Positions 9,191-18,293 of a DNA stretch of 64,000 nucleotides are shown piece after piece. The first letter of the stretch is position 1, and each line of letters starts with the position of its first letter. A model generated the notes under the pieces. It was not told the origin of the DNA and did no database searches. It worked only from the letters and a program-made list of their open reading frames with translations. A program made the translations under genes and the position numbers. The DNA lies in the NCBI RefSeq assembly GCF_030408435.1, contig NZ_CP047046.1, positions 62,001 to 126,000 on the forward strand, written 5' to 3'. The DNA is from Corynebacterium auriscanis (GTDB lineage: Bacteria; Actinomycetota; Actinomycetes; Mycobacteriales; Mycobacteriaceae).

Positions 9191-9871
9191 TGTGGAAACT
9201 GGTAGTAAGGAGTCTGGAAAAAAAGGTTGGGTTAATCCTCGTCTGTGCTTGCCTGTGTGGGTATGGGGGGCATCTAGGCACCAACATCTGAATTGCTCGA
9301 TCCACAGGTCTAGGCTTCTCAATGAAAATACCGTCCACGGAACCAACGGCAAAGTTCGTTCTTCGGCACTGGCCGCGCGAACGGCCATGCCTGACACGAA
9401 CATTTCAATCGACCATTTTTCTCTGTTGAGTGTCACTGTGTGGCCACTTGGACATGTTCCGTCCAAGACTTCTCTCGGAACAAACTGTCGCGTGTTTGGA
9501 TCGTAGATTGCCGCATCACTTAGAATCGCAGTGTTATCTGGATCGAAAGCATAGTCTCCAGTCTGTAGCTGGGCAATTCGCTTAAACGCGCCGTGTTTTC
9601 CCAGAGATGAATGCTGCAGACAGAAGGGCGGAATTATCCATTCATTCTCATCTTTTTTCATGGTAGAAGCTTTCCCGCTGCCCGCAACCCCTAGAATTAA
9701 AAGATTATTAGAAGTCAAGGGTATCCCCATGAGAAAACCAAAACCGGTGTGATACTTCGCCCTCAACAAGAACGCATCGAGATATCCATTTCTTACTTTA
9801 AGGCCAAGGTGGATGTCATTAGATCGACGGACTGATTTGTGTGCGTCTGAAACTACGATTTGATAAGACAT
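9044..9871 (-). CDS. Candidate immunity protein to the GIY-YIG tip R2, fused to Rhs debris
   Basis: The first ~215 residues of this 275-aa frame match the protein at 19,954-20,595 along most of their length, sharing YQIV, EWIIPPF, LPLVPWTVF and LEQFRC/IEQFRC segments. Both lie directly downstream of a GIY-YIG Rhs tip, so the pair is the best immunity candidate for that toxin. In this copy the natural C-terminus is replaced from about residue 230 by Rhs core sequence (AGRMVQTARKRLGEKP, then out-of-frame residues). The fusion comes from the R1 rearrangement and may or may not harm function. No named Pfam family is recognised. It starts at ATG 9871, 21 bases after the toxin stop. Confidence 0.72.
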   Translation of the reverse strand: MSYQIVVSDAHKSVRRSNDIHLGLKVRNGYLDAFLLRAKYHTGFGFLMGIPLTSNNLLILGVAGSGKASTMKKDENEWIIPPFCLQHSSLGKHGAFKRIAQLQTGDYAFDPDNTAILSDAAIYDPNTRQFVPREVLDGTCPSGHTVTLNREKWSIEMFVSGMAVRAASAEERTLPLVPWTVFSLRSLDLWIEQFRCWCLDAPHTHTGKHRRGLTQPFFPDSLLPVSTLDQVELLQTKTAGRMVQTARKRLGEKPLMHQFLCHRAAACGLWFGVVG

Positions 9872-9892
9872 ATTGATCTCCGATATTTAGGC

Positions 9893-10720
9893 CTAAAGAC
9901 CGACAACTTTGACTGCTCCGGTATCAACCATGTGCCGAGCCCACAAGATGGCGCCTTGCCGTAAATGCAGGGGAGCGACTCCCCTTGGCGAAATTTCGTG
10001 TCGAGCATTCAGTAACTGGCTACCATCCTTCTGCATATGTAGCGCATCTATTTCAAGCTCTTCAAGGGATCTCGCTTGGCGTCGGGTCAGCGAATCTGCG
10101 CCCGAGCTGAGCTTGGTCTGATCCATTTTCGCAACCTGCATATCGGTCCCAAAGCGACTACCGTGCTGGCCTGCCCGAGCAAGAGGATTATTAGTCATTC
10201 CAATGTACTGCATCTCGTTGCCGGTTTTGTCCATATAGGAGTAGACATAAGCGTCCGTGTTCCTTCCGTTAAGCCAGGCTTGCACAGCTGATCGGTCTTT
10301 CGCTGGAACTCCAGCAGCTTTAAGCTCATTGAGGCTAACCTCGTGGCACTTCAAACCCAGTACGTCGACCCAGTGTGCTGCGTGGTCAACATACCCCTGC
10401 CCAGACGCCACCCGAGGCGCTAGCCCCAACGGGTCCTGGGCGTTATACGAACCCACAACCGGCTGGTAATACCGAAACCGGTTATACACCCACCCCGACT
10501 CCGCATCCTCATACTGACCGGCAAACAACAACGGACTCGACACCCCACCGCACCAGGTCCGCTTCCCATACAAACTCTGCGTCACCCAGCCTTCTACCTG
10601 TCCGGTGGCCGGATCAATAATCTCCTGCGGAGCACCAGCTACATCAGCCACCAGAGCATAAAACCTCGCATCCACCCGCGCTGGCGACACACCAGATACC
10701 CGCCACACCCTACGGGTCAC
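9893..10720 (-). CDS. Rhs tip R2 with C-terminal GIY-YIG nuclease-like toxin
   Basis: An open frame of 275 aa: a shortened Rhs core (VDARFYALVAD through HAAHWVDVLGL) then a toxin of about 150 residues. The toxin contains YVYSYMDKTGNEMQYIGMTNN followed by RAGQH, matching the two-Tyr, YIG-x-T and downstream Arg/His layout of the GIY-YIG nuclease fold. A basic helical stretch (SLTRRQARSLEELEIDALHM) and NARHEI follow. Compared with R6 the core has lost about 0.8 kb between the TR and ARVDARFY positions. The listed start is arbitrary; as an orphan tip it has no clear promoter or signal peptide. It would cut nucleic acid if joined to a full Rhs. Confidence 0.8.
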   Translation of the reverse strand: MTRRVWRVSGVSPARVDARFYALVADVAGAPQEIIDPATGQVEGWVTQSLYGKRTWCGGVSSPLLFAGQYEDAESGWVYNRFRYYQPVVGSYNAQDPLGLAPRVASGQGYVDHAAHWVDVLGLKCHEVSLNELKAAGVPAKDRSAVQAWLNGRNTDAYVYSYMDKTGNEMQYIGMTNNPLARAGQHGSRFGTDMQVAKMDQTKLSSGADSLTRRQARSLEELEIDALHMQKDGSQLLNARHEISPRGVAPLHLRQGAILWARHMVDTGAVKVVGL

Positions 10721-10790
10721 ATCCGTTGTATGACCTGCAGCCTCACTGGGGTCGATGTTCTTTTACCCGCCGCCTGCAGGCATTGCCTTC

Positions 10791-10842
10791 TTCTATATCG
10801 ACGCCTCGCTTCACCCCTATGAACGCGGCACCGCAAGCCAAC
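10791..10842 (-). repeat. Cassette-boundary repeat, copy 1
   Basis: About 52 bp encoding, on the reverse strand, a frame like CGAAFIGVKRGV. A close copy lies at 26,183-26,235 after tip R8, and a shorter match (GGCGTCG-TATA) precedes core R6 at 18,266-18,293. In all three places it sits between the end of one toxin module and the start of another core or the chromosome. Confidence 0.65.
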
Positions 10843-10979
10843 AACTCAAATACACCCCCTGCCACCACGGAAACAACCACCAACCCCACCGGTGGGCAGC
10901 ACCCGAGCCCCCTCGGTGATGTAGAGAGAGGATGCACCTCCCCTCCCCAACCATTGGGGCAGCGGCACACGGTGGGTGA

Positions 10980-11369
10980 TTAGTTATACAAAATGGCGGT
11001 GGCGTGACCGTTATCAACCGCCGTAGTGTACAACTCAGTCAGGGTCTCTAAATCAGCGTCCGTATCCCCATCAACAGTGGCCCCAGCCAACGCCCGAGCC
11101 AACCCAGCGGTCTGTTCCACCGACGCCACATACAACGCCGGATCCTCACACAACAACCTCACACCAATAACCGCCTGACGCGCATCCCAGTCAGACAACG
11201 CCGCGGCCAACTCATCAGCGGCCTTATCAATATCGGCACCCGGGCCGTTAATTTCGTCTTCCATCCACTCCATCGCCAGATCCACCGCAGTATCCTCATC
11301 CGTCGAAACCAACTCAGCGTACTGATCAGCAGTAATCGGAAAATAATTAGGGATCAACACAACAATCAC
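10980..11369 (-). CDS. Small acidic protein, possible extra immunity factor
   Basis: A 129-aa, strongly acidic protein beginning MIVVLIPNYFPITADQYAEL. The N-terminus loosely recalls the DUF1877/YfbM group (xxNYFxIxxxxL), a family seen among immunity genes, but I cannot confirm this by eye. It lies 31 bases downstream of the R3 immunity gene in the same direction. The homologous R8 module lacks it: there the sequence passes from the immunity-gene tail (TTTTAACGTGAAAGGT) almost straight to the boundary repeat. It therefore looks like a removable third gene. Function unknown. Confidence 0.55.
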   Translation of the reverse strand: MIVVLIPNYFPITADQYAELVSTDEDTAVDLAMEWMEDEINGPGADIDKAADELAAALSDWDARQAVIGVRLLCEDPALYVASVEQTAGLARALAGATVDGDTDADLETLTELYTTAVDNGHATAILYN

Positions 11370-11400
11370 AAACCTTTCACGTTAAAAGCAGGAAGCAGAA

Positions 11401-11985
11401 TCACGAACTTTTCGACATCTTTTCAATGTCTTTTTTAAACCGCGGATCAGTAGCATACGCGGTGTCTGTGACCCACTGGAACTCCGGATGCTCACGAAAC
11501 GCCTTCTTCTTCACCCCGCATGCAATCAGCGTTCCCTGCCACTCATAAAGAATCTCCGGCTCATGGACGCTAGTGGCCTTCAAAAACCGATTAATCTGAT
11601 CGAAATTCTTCGGATGAATGTTGTAAATCATGAGGTTCGTATCAGCCTCAACGATCCTACGGATGGCGCGGCGATCCCCACCAGAGTCGATGTAGAACAA
11701 CATCTCATCCACCGCATGGGTGATATCCAAATCCTTCGCACCCAGATTAATAAGCATGCCCATATACGACCGAGACCACTCATCCAACGGGCGTTCAGCC
11801 TTATGCCGATGCTGGGCAATGAACTGCCGCTTCTGCGCCGGCGTGAACGTCCGTTTTGCCTCCGTAACATCATCAATGATGCTGTCCGGGTCTTGATAAA
11901 AATCCGGTTTGACCTCCCTCAGCTCAGCGATGATCTGCTGTTCAATCGCCGGGTCTTCAGGCTCATATGGGTTGGGGATATCCAT
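11401..11985 (-). CDS. Candidate immunity protein for PD-(D/E)XK tip R3
   Basis: A 194-aa protein starting at ATG 11985 (MDIPNPYEPED), preceded by GGGAGAC and only 13 bases after the toxin stop. Residues 70-110 contain AERPLDEWSRSYMGMLINLG and DEMLFYIDSGGDRRAI. A second copy at 25,564-26,147 lies downstream of the near-identical toxin R8 but is frameshifted. Co-occurrence of the pair in two places supports cognate immunity. No Pfam family is recognised. The frame is intact here, with five Ts at the site where R8 has four. Confidence 0.72.
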   Translation of the reverse strand: MDIPNPYEPEDPAIEQQIIAELREVKPDFYQDPDSIIDDVTEAKRTFTPAQKRQFIAQHRHKAERPLDEWSRSYMGMLINLGAKDLDITHAVDEMLFYIDSGGDRRAIRRIVEADTNLMIYNIHPKNFDQINRFLKATSVHEPEILYEWQGTLIACGVKKKAFREHPEFQWVTDTAYATDPRFKKDIEKMSKSS

Positions 11986-11998
11986 TGTGTCTCCCTTT

Positions 11999-13024
11999 CT
12001 ATAGCGTCGTAATAGTTCGGGCAATCGCAGATTCTGACATGGTGTGATGCACCACTTGTCCCTCCGCGATCGCCGTCTGCAACGGGCCAGACAGCTTCGT
12101 CTCCGGGGCCGTCACCAAATGGTACGCAGCTTCTTTTTCTTGTGCTTGAGCTATGCCATCTTTCAGCTGCGAGGTGAGCCCTTGCTTTTTGACGAACTTC
12201 GCCTCCACAATTGAATCGTCCCAAAGCGTAATGTCAGTGATACGGGTTTTACCGCTGATACCCCTATAGGTGGTCCGCGGATTTCGTTTCATGAAGCTGC
12301 CGTCGAATGTATCCTTCGCGATGGACTCACCCAAAGCACCCTTCTGCTGCGGGGTCAGCGCATCGATCTGGCGTTGCAGCTGCTTATTTTTCACATGGCT
12401 CGCCAACCCCAGTACGTCGACCCAGTGTGCTGCGTGGTCAACATACCCCTGCCCAGACGCCACCCGAGGCGCTAACCCCAACGGGTCCTGGGCGTTATAC
12501 GAACCCACAACCGGCTGGTAATACCGAAACCGGTTATACACCCACCCCGACTCCGCATCCTCATACTGACCGGCAAACAACAACGGACTCGACACCCCAC
12601 CGCACCAGGTCCGCTTCCCATACAAACTCTGCGTCACCCGGCCTTCTACCTGTCCGGTGGCCGGATCAATAATCTCCTGCGGAGCACCAGCTACATCAGC
12701 CACCAGAGCATAAAACCTCGCATCCACCCGCGCCTGGGACCACCCCGATGCCATCGCACCTTCTGGGTGACCTGCCCTGCCGGCCGTGCCTGCCACACCC
12801 AATACCTGCGAACCACCACCAGCAGGTCCCTGGCCGCACCGGGCCTCGAGATACCCACCATCACCAGTAACACCATCACCACACCGGCCAGCACGATGAG
12901 CAGTAGCACGACCAGCAGCCCCACCCCCAGCAGCCACAGTGATCTGACCGATCACCTCACCAGTGGCCGGATCAACCGACCACACCAACCCACACCCCAC
13001 ACGCCCAGCATCGCCCGTATCCAC
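11999..13024 (-). CDS. Rhs tip R3 with PD-(D/E)XK nuclease-like toxin (family A)
   Basis: A 341-residue frame. Residues 1-105 are core with a Gly-rich segment, 106-205 the conserved tip up to HAAHWVDVLGL, and the last ~135 the toxin. The toxin has QQKGALGESIAKDTF, then RITDITL and SIVEAKFVKKQ, giving a D-x(n)-E-x-K arrangement typical of the restriction-endonuclease fold. The stop overlaps the region just upstream of its immunity gene. At its 5' side this copy meets R4 head to head at about 13,024/13,025, so no natural start exists. R8 carries the same toxin with VETKFVKK in place of VEAKFVKK. Confidence 0.8.
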   Translation of the reverse strand: MDTGDAGRVGCGLVWSVDPATGEVIGQITVAAGGGAAGRATAHRAGRCGDGVTGDGGYLEARCGQGPAGGGSQVLGVAGTAGRAGHPEGAMASGWSQARVDARFYALVADVAGAPQEIIDPATGQVEGRVTQSLYGKRTWCGGVSSPLLFAGQYEDAESGWVYNRFRYYQPVVGSYNAQDPLGLAPRVASGQGYVDHAAHWVDVLGLASHVKNKQLQRQIDALTPQQKGALGESIAKDTFDGSFMKRNPRTTYRGISGKTRITDITLWDDSIVEAKFVKKQGLTSQLKDGIAQAQEKEAAYHLVTAPETKLSGPLQTAIAEGQVVHHTMSESAIARTITTL

Positions 13025-13032
13025 CGTGGTCA

Positions 13033-14154
13033 GTGGATCCGGCGACCGGTGAGGTGATCGGTCAGGTCACTCTCACCCCCACCACCACGACTACTACTGC
13101 TGCTGGTGGGTGTGGTGGTGGATCCGCTGCCAGCCCCGCCGCGGCGACTGCTGGTGGTGTGGGTGGTCGGTGTGGGGATGGTGTTACCGGTGATGGGGGT
13201 GTGCTCGAGACCCGGTGTGGTCAACACGACCTGTCTGGTGCGGCTAAGGGTGTGCCCACACCAGCACATACCGCCACCACTACTAGTGCTGCTGGTGGTG
13301 TGGGTGCGGGGTCAGGTGACCAGCCAGGTGATGGCTTAGGTGGTGGCCCTGGTGGTGGCCTTGGTGGTGGTGTGGATGGTCGGTCGGTGTCACAGTGGTC
13401 GCAGGTGGTGGTGGATGCCCGGTTTTATGCGCTGGTGGCTGATTTGGCTGGTGCTCCGCAGGAGATTATTGATCCGACGACGGGTGTGGTTGCCGGCCAG
13501 GTGGTGCAGAGTTTGTATGGCACACGCAAGTGGGTGGGGGCCCAGGCGAGTCCGTTGTTGTTTACAGGCCAGTATGAGGATACGGAATCGGGGTGGGTGT
13601 ATAACCGGTTTAGGTTTTACCAGCCGGTGTTGGGGTCGTATAACGCCCAAGACCCGTTAGGTTTGGCACCTCGGGTGGCGTCTGGGCAGGGGTATGTTGA
13701 CCACGCAGCACACTGGGTAGACGCACTGGGGCTGATGTCCCGTATCCGGGACAACAAGACTACCGGTGAAAGATTCGAACAAACAGCAAAAGAAATGATT
13801 CGTAGAAAAATGGGAAGAGAAAATTGGGCAGACCAGGTCACCACCCGTGTTTATCGCGCGGACGGATCGTGGAAGAATAGCCGAGCTGACTTTATTGTCC
13901 GTGGTAATGATGGGCAATTCCACTTCATCGAGATCAAAAGTGGAAATGCTAAGCTCACCGAAGGGCAACAGCTGGTACGCGATGAACTCGCCAAGGACGG
14001 TGGTGCCGTGGAAATGCGTTCCAGGGGGCCGCGAAAGTTAACTCCGCTCCGTGTCGGCATGTCAGACTTGTTGCAAGGGCAATTTCATACCTTCTATTTA
14101 GATCAGGCCAGCCACGTAGAAATGCTAGGGATTCTACTCGGTAAAATCGCATAG
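13033..14154 (+). CDS. Rhs tip R4 with PD-(D/E)XK nuclease-like toxin (family B)
   Basis: Core from WSVDPATGEVIGQ through Gly/Thr-rich linkers to HAAHWVDALGL, then a ~130-residue toxin. The toxin has SRADFIVRGNDGQFHFIEIKSGNAKLT: an Asp followed by E-x-K, the classic active-site spacing of PD-(D/E)XK nucleases. TGERFEQTAKEMIRRKMG supplies the preceding helix. This core subtype (QSLYGTRKWVGAQ, RFRFYQPVLG) is shared with R5 and differs from the KRTWCGG, RFRYYQPVVG subtype of R2, R3 and R6. The listed GTG start is just where the frame opens at the head-to-head junction with R3. Confidence 0.8.
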   Translation: MDPATGEVIGQVTLTPTTTTTTAAGGCGGGSAASPAAATAGGVGGRCGDGVTGDGGVLETRCGQHDLSGAAKGVPTPAHTATTTSAAGGVGAGSGDQPGDGLGGGPGGGLGGGVDGRSVSQWSQVVVDARFYALVADLAGAPQEIIDPTTGVVAGQVVQSLYGTRKWVGAQASPLLFTGQYEDTESGWVYNRFRFYQPVLGSYNAQDPLGLAPRVASGQGYVDHAAHWVDALGLMSRIRDNKTTGERFEQTAKEMIRRKMGRENWADQVTTRVYRADGSWKNSRADFIVRGNDGQFHFIEIKSGNAKLTEGQQLVRDELAKDGGAVEMRSRGPRKLTPLRVGMSDLLQGQFHTFYLDQASHVEMLGILLGKIA

Positions 14155-14171
14155 GAAAGGAACGGATTCAT

Positions 14172-14840
14172 ATGGCAGCGCCCAAACTCTTTGCTGAAGC
14201 AGACGCGTGGTTTGCCGAGCGAGGATACAGTCGAGAAAAATGCAAAGAACCCACCTGGGTTAAAACTCTCGGACCGGATCTAGAAATCTACTTCGACTGC
14301 GATCCTATTGCGTTGTCTCCAGACATCTTCGATACACGAATTGGCTTTAGCGCGCGTTTTCCAAAACTAGCCAGCTTTCATGCATCCTTGCACCTACCCA
14401 ATTCTAAAAAGGGTAAACCCATTGGAATTGGTAAGGGGGCAGCGTTAACATGCAAAGCCAATAACAATACTTGGCTACCAGATTATGAACCGCTTGAGGC
14501 TTCTGGTGCTGGGCCGTATTGGGATGAGTTTTACGCTATGACGGCACACGCGCTGCCGGGTATTGAGGCCGAGCTGACGGCCGCCACGGATTTCCGGCCC
14601 TCCATTAAGGCCGGTAAGTACTGGCAAGTCGATGGTTTTCCGTTTTCTGACATGCTCATTCTCCTCCATTTGGAACAGTGGGATGAAGCCCAACGTCTTC
14701 TGGAGACCACGGATTGGTATCACAAGCTCAACCCTCAGAATATTCGGGATTACCCGAACAAAACCACGACTGAGGAAGACGTGCAGCACGCGACCCGGAC
14801 ATTGGCCGACTACATTGAGACCCACCGAAAGGATTCTTAA
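14172..14840 (+). CDS. Candidate immunity protein of tip R4
   Basis: A 222-aa acidic protein starting at ATG 14172, 17 bases after the R4 toxin stop, with GGAAAGGAACGG upstream. It opens MAAPKLFAEADAWFAERGYS and has no signal peptide or membrane segment. Position immediately after a nuclease tip, soluble acidic character and co-direction make it the likely cognate inhibitor. No domain is recognised. The next gene follows after 3 bases, so both are probably translated together. Confidence 0.62.
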   Translation: MAAPKLFAEADAWFAERGYSREKCKEPTWVKTLGPDLEIYFDCDPIALSPDIFDTRIGFSARFPKLASFHASLHLPNSKKGKPIGIGKGAALTCKANNNTWLPDYEPLEASGAGPYWDEFYAMTAHALPGIEAELTAATDFRPSIKAGKYWQVDGFPFSDMLILLHLEQWDEAQRLLETTDWYHKLNPQNIRDYPNKTTTEEDVQHATRTLADYIETHRKDS

Positions 14841-14843
14841 CCG

Positions 14844-15242
14844 ATGAGTTACGACATTGTTGTGATCGATCCCGCGACGGTGCCGACTGGTACCCATGAC
14901 GAGTTCATGCAGTGGTTCGACAACACCTCGCAATGGGATCAGTCAAGCAACCATGACAGCACGAATGGTTCTTGCCCGGCTATCGCTGAATGTTACACGC
15001 AGCTGGCATCGACGTTCCCGGATATCAACAGTGATATCGATGAAGATGACGAGGAAGCCGACGACCCCGTCACCGAGTACACTATCGGCACAGATTTCCT
15101 CTACATCGCATTCGACTGGGCTGATGCTGAAGAAGCGATCGAGGCGGTTACCACTATCACCAGCCAACGTGGTTTAGCTTTCGTCGATATCAGCGATACC
15201 ACGACTATCCACTTCCCCGACGGTCGTAAACTTGCCCCTTAA
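14844..15242 (+). CDS. Small acidic protein, second immunity-type gene after R4
   Basis: A 132-aa very acidic protein (DINSDIDEDDEEADD in the middle) beginning MSYDIVVIDP, three bases after the previous stop. The opening MSYDI-V-DP followed by FMQWFD is common in small actinobacterial proteins next to polymorphic toxins. It may protect against a different tip than R4, since such arrays often collect extra immunity genes. Its biochemical role is unknown. Confidence 0.6.
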   Translation: MSYDIVVIDPATVPTGTHDEFMQWFDNTSQWDQSSNHDSTNGSCPAIAECYTQLASTFPDINSDIDEDDEEADDPVTEYTIGTDFLYIAFDWADAEEAIEAVTTITSQRGLAFVDISDTTTIHFPDGRKLAP

Positions 15243-15579
15243 CCACGCCTGTGTCCCCGCCCCGGCGGGGTGTGACGTGGGTTTACGTAGTACCGGCTGG
15301 GGCATCACGACGCGTGCCACCCCTTCGGCGTCGAGGTGTACACCTGCGACACACGAGCACTGCGGCGACGGTGCCGTCGCGGTGTCGATTGGGGATGACC
15401 TCGTTGTTAGAGGGGGCGTGGACGTTTGCCAGCTAGGGTGTTGTCGTACCAGTCCCCGACGGCTTTTGTCGCTGGGATAGCTTCCGTATCCGCAAGCCTG
15501 CTGTTGGATGATGGCGCTGACATGACCGGCGGACTGTGGTCGGAAAGATGCCTGAGACTACAAAGGCCTTTCTATGGCG
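15243..15579. other. Intergenic debris between tip modules R4 and R5
   Basis: About 340 bases without a credible gene. A short GC-rich hairpin (CCCCGCCCCGGCGGGG, near 15,255-15,270) just after the last immunity gene may be a terminator. The rest resembles degraded coding sequence that I cannot assign. Confidence 0.45.
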
Positions 15580-15643
15580 GCAGCTGTAGCGATGGGCTCA
15601 CCGGTGATGGGGGGTGCTCGAGGCCTGGTGTGGCTAGGGCTGG

Positions 15644-16348
15644 TTGGGCTGTGGTGGTTCACGCGTACTGGATGTGGCAGATAGTGCGGGTGTGGTTGCC
15701 GGCCAGGTGGTGCAGAGTTTGTATGGCACACGCAAGTGGGTGGGGGCCCAGGCGAGTCCGTTGTTGTTTACAGGCCAGTATGAGGATACGGAATCGGGGT
15801 GGGTGTATAACCGGTTTAGGTTTTACCAGCCGGTGTTGGGGTCGTATAACGCCCAAGACCCGTTAGGTTTGGCACCTCGGGTGGCGTCTGGGCAGGGGTA
15901 TGTTGACCACGCAGCACACTGGGTAGACGCACTGGGGTTGATGGCGCACAAGCGCACGATTTCCGCAACAGACCGTGGTTACCTACGAGGCGGTCCATAT
16001 GCTCGATTGGAAACTGCGAATCTCCAGGGTGGGGCTGCCGAGCGCCACCATATAATCAGCCAGGAGGCATTAAAAGCGAACGGATTCGATCCGGCCTATG
16101 CGCCAGCGATTCAAATGGAAAAAGGCGCTCACAAGATGACCCTCTCGCATGGTGCCCAAGGTCAGTTTGGTCGTATTTACAGACAATATGAATCGGATAT
16201 GATCGCTAATGATCGCATGGATGACCTAGTGCTCGATGAACTAATTCGTATCGAGCAGATGCCCGACCATATTGGAACCGACAGACCTTTAGAGGCACTC
16301 AATAGCTACCTTGATTGGAAGGAGAATGGATTTGGATTTCTCGCGTGA
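15644..16348 (+). CDS. Rhs tip R5 with HNH/His-Me-like nuclease toxin
   Basis: Core traces start near 15,580 (a degraded DGVTGDGG segment), but the intact frame begins around 15,680 with GVVAGQVVQSLYG and runs to HAAHWVDALGL. The toxin is about 125 residues. It has GGAAERHHIISQEAL, then APAIQMEKGAHKMTLSHG, an H-H pair followed by a downstream His-rich strand as in HNH/ColE7-like toxins. No start codon or signal is associated, as expected for an orphan tip. The final residues overlap the start of the next gene. The exact HNH subfamily cannot be fixed by eye. Confidence 0.75.
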   Translation: MGCGGSRVLDVADSAGVVAGQVVQSLYGTRKWVGAQASPLLFTGQYEDTESGWVYNRFRFYQPVLGSYNAQDPLGLAPRVASGQGYVDHAAHWVDALGLMAHKRTISATDRGYLRGGPYARLETANLQGGAAERHHIISQEALKANGFDPAYAPAIQMEKGAHKMTLSHGAQGQFGRIYRQYESDMIANDRMDDLVLDELIRIEQMPDHIGTDRPLEALNSYLDWKENGFGFLA

Positions 16349-16742
16349 GGGGTTGCGCAGTCTTCCCGTTACCGCAGATTTTGGAGTCTTACGACAACGA
16401 TTAGCTGATGTCATTGACATGTCATCTCCTATCGGAGAAAACATCTCAGGAACACTCTTGCTTGGGCGGTCGCCGCGTCAGGTTTCTATATCTCGTTTAG
16501 CGAGTCAGCCCCACCTCTATAGTGTGACCTTGCTTAGCATCGACGACGATGATTCTTTCGAAAGGGTGAAAATCAAAAATTCGGATGTTCCCGAACTTGA
16601 GAAGCAATTGATGAACATTTCCGATGACTTTCACCTGCATAGCAAGGCTATCGTCTCTGATTCATTAAAACTCTCCGTTAATTTAGACAACGAAGAGGTG
16701 GTTGGGCTTTCTTGGTATCACCCCAACGTCGAAGTCGGCTAG
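16326..16742 (+). CDS. Candidate immunity protein of tip R5
   Basis: A 138-aa protein from ATG 16326 (MDLDFSREGL), overlapping the R5 toxin end by 23 bases, which suggests translational coupling. A TTG at 16311 is an alternative start. The GGAG before the ATG is unusually close. Sequence is mixed beta/alpha with acidic patches (SIDDDDSF, NLDNEEVVG). No family is recognised. Tight coupling to a nuclease tip is the reason for the immunity call. Confidence 0.62.
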   Translation: MDLDFSREGLRSLPVTADFGVLRQRLADVIDMSSPIGENISGTLLLGRSPRQVSISRLASQPHLYSVTLLSIDDDDSFERVKIKNSDVPELEKQLMNISDDFHLHSKAIVSDSLKLSVNLDNEEVVGLSWYHPNVEVG

Positions 16743-18265
16743 ATCATTCATTTTCGTTGATCAGCTCCAAGCCCCCGAACATTCAGAGTAAGTCGGGACC
16801 CCCGCAACCGAACGGTTGTAGACATCAACCTTGGTACCGTTCTGGGAACGTCTACCGCTACTGGCAATCCTTTGACTGAGATTCTGTTTCGTTTGTGTAC
16901 ATGGGGAAATCTGGAGCATGCCCACCAGGTATTATCAGGATGCGAAAGGTTGTGTGGCCCCTTTAATCGAGGATCGCATCCTGAGAGAAAGCGTTTCCCT
17001 CCAAAGGCGCGTACTAGGTGGTCGCACCGAAGCGTGAAATGTCCCACCTTACCGCCCTCCAGTAGGTTCAAAAGGCCCGCCGGCATGGTCTTCCCACTCA
17101 GAATGGGAGTTTCGTCTTCGCCGTGAATGCCACGTTGAGCGGCAAATCTAGGAGCTTTGTGACACGAATTAGTTGTTGAAAGCCGCACCGAGCTTTTCAC
17201 CGTGGAACTCCACCCAAGACGCAATAAATTATCTGGTTCGTTGATGGGCACCGGGATCGTTTCTCTGTTGAGCTCATGCGCCAGACGATGGCCACCCACC
17301 GTGCGGCGGTTTTGTCACTTTTCGTGGTTATCGGCAGTCCAGGCTGCCAGAATCAGCGCGCGGGGTGTAATGCCGTTTTGATCGAGTGCGTCACGGAGAT
17401 TCCCCCACGCAATAACGGTGCTGCTGGTCTCCGTAAGCCGTGGCACGCATTCAAGCGCGAGGGAGTCAGCCTCGGGCGTGAGCACACTGCCCGCTTTTCT
17501 GTGTCTAGTGGGACTCAGCTCAAGGCTACGGGACGATAGCCGGTGACGACGTGGGAAAAGCCCAGCCGGGCGCTGTACGCTCTGATATGGTCAGACGCAG
17601 TTTTCAAGGCTGGCGGGCCAAACTGGTTGGGGGTGGTAGATATCACTTCCGTTCGTACGACTGATGGGTTCGTTGACGGGTGGTTCGTGACGGATGAATC
17701 TTGTTACACGATTGTTGGACGGGCCTTGCCGGATACGATGCGCACCGAAGCCCTGCCGTTGGAGACGCTGAATCAGGCTCTCGTGTTAGCGAGATGAATA
17801 GCTGGTTTCGTGCATCATTCCGACCATTGTTCGAGAGTTAAGTTAGCGTCGCCCATAACGATAGGCTTGCGGATGCGGAAACTGTCTCGTTAACAGAGCC
17901 CATGAGGATTCGTAGGTCAACGCGCTGATCGAAAACGTCGACGACTCCTACCAGAATGCTCTGATCCATACCCGACGATGGGGCGGGGTGGCTGACGTCG
18001 GAATTTCAACTTTTGAGTGGGCGCCATGGTGGAACTAGCCAGGACTCCAAGTCCTTCCTCGGATACGAGAACTCTAGCTGAGGTCGAAGCCTCCTTGTGG
18101 GTCCAAGATCAAATATCAGGAATGTGAACAGGGTAAACCCCTAGAACAAAACTCAGGGCAGGTCAGTAACGGTCGGCAGAAGGGCCATGCCCGGCGAGGC
18201 GAATGAATTTTCCCGTGACGGCGAAGGTGTGTAGTTGTTATTGGCCTAGGGGTGTTGCGTCAGCA
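16743..18265. other. 1.5 kb of degraded or unrecognised sequence
   Basis: Between the R5 immunity gene and core R6. Open frames on both strands, including a 183-codon one on the minus strand, show no domain, no plausible ribosome site and unbiased residue use. The best candidate gene is the short frame at 17,543-17,797. I see no repeats, RNA genes or Rhs core here. Confidence 0.5.
17543..17797 (+). CDS. Short hypothetical frame, possible immunity-gene remnant
   Basis: 84 codons from GTG, with an ordered-looking composition: SRALYALIWSDAVFKAGGPNW, then VVDITSVRTTDGFVDGWF and a hydrophobic C-terminus. It could be the tail of a lost immunity gene. There is no good Shine-Dalgarno and no recognised domain, so it may not be expressed. 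Confidence 0.3.
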   Translation: MTTWEKPSRALYALIWSDAVFKAGGPNWLGVVDITSVRTTDGFVDGWFVTDESCYTIVGRALPDTMRTEALPLETLNQALVLAR

Positions 18266-18293
18266 GGAGTGAGCGTGGCGTCGGTATAAAGAA
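18266..18293 (+). repeat. Cassette-boundary repeat, partial copy before R6
   Basis: A diverged match (AGTGAGCGTGGCGTCGGTAT) to the boundary repeat found reversed at 10,791-10,842 and at 26,183-26,235. Here it lies directly upstream of the longest Rhs core, marking where a module joins. Confidence 0.45.

Noticed and set aside
16748..17299. 183-codon minus-strand frame as a gene
   Set aside because: No recognised domain, no Shine-Dalgarno, and residue composition typical of random GC-rich sequence.
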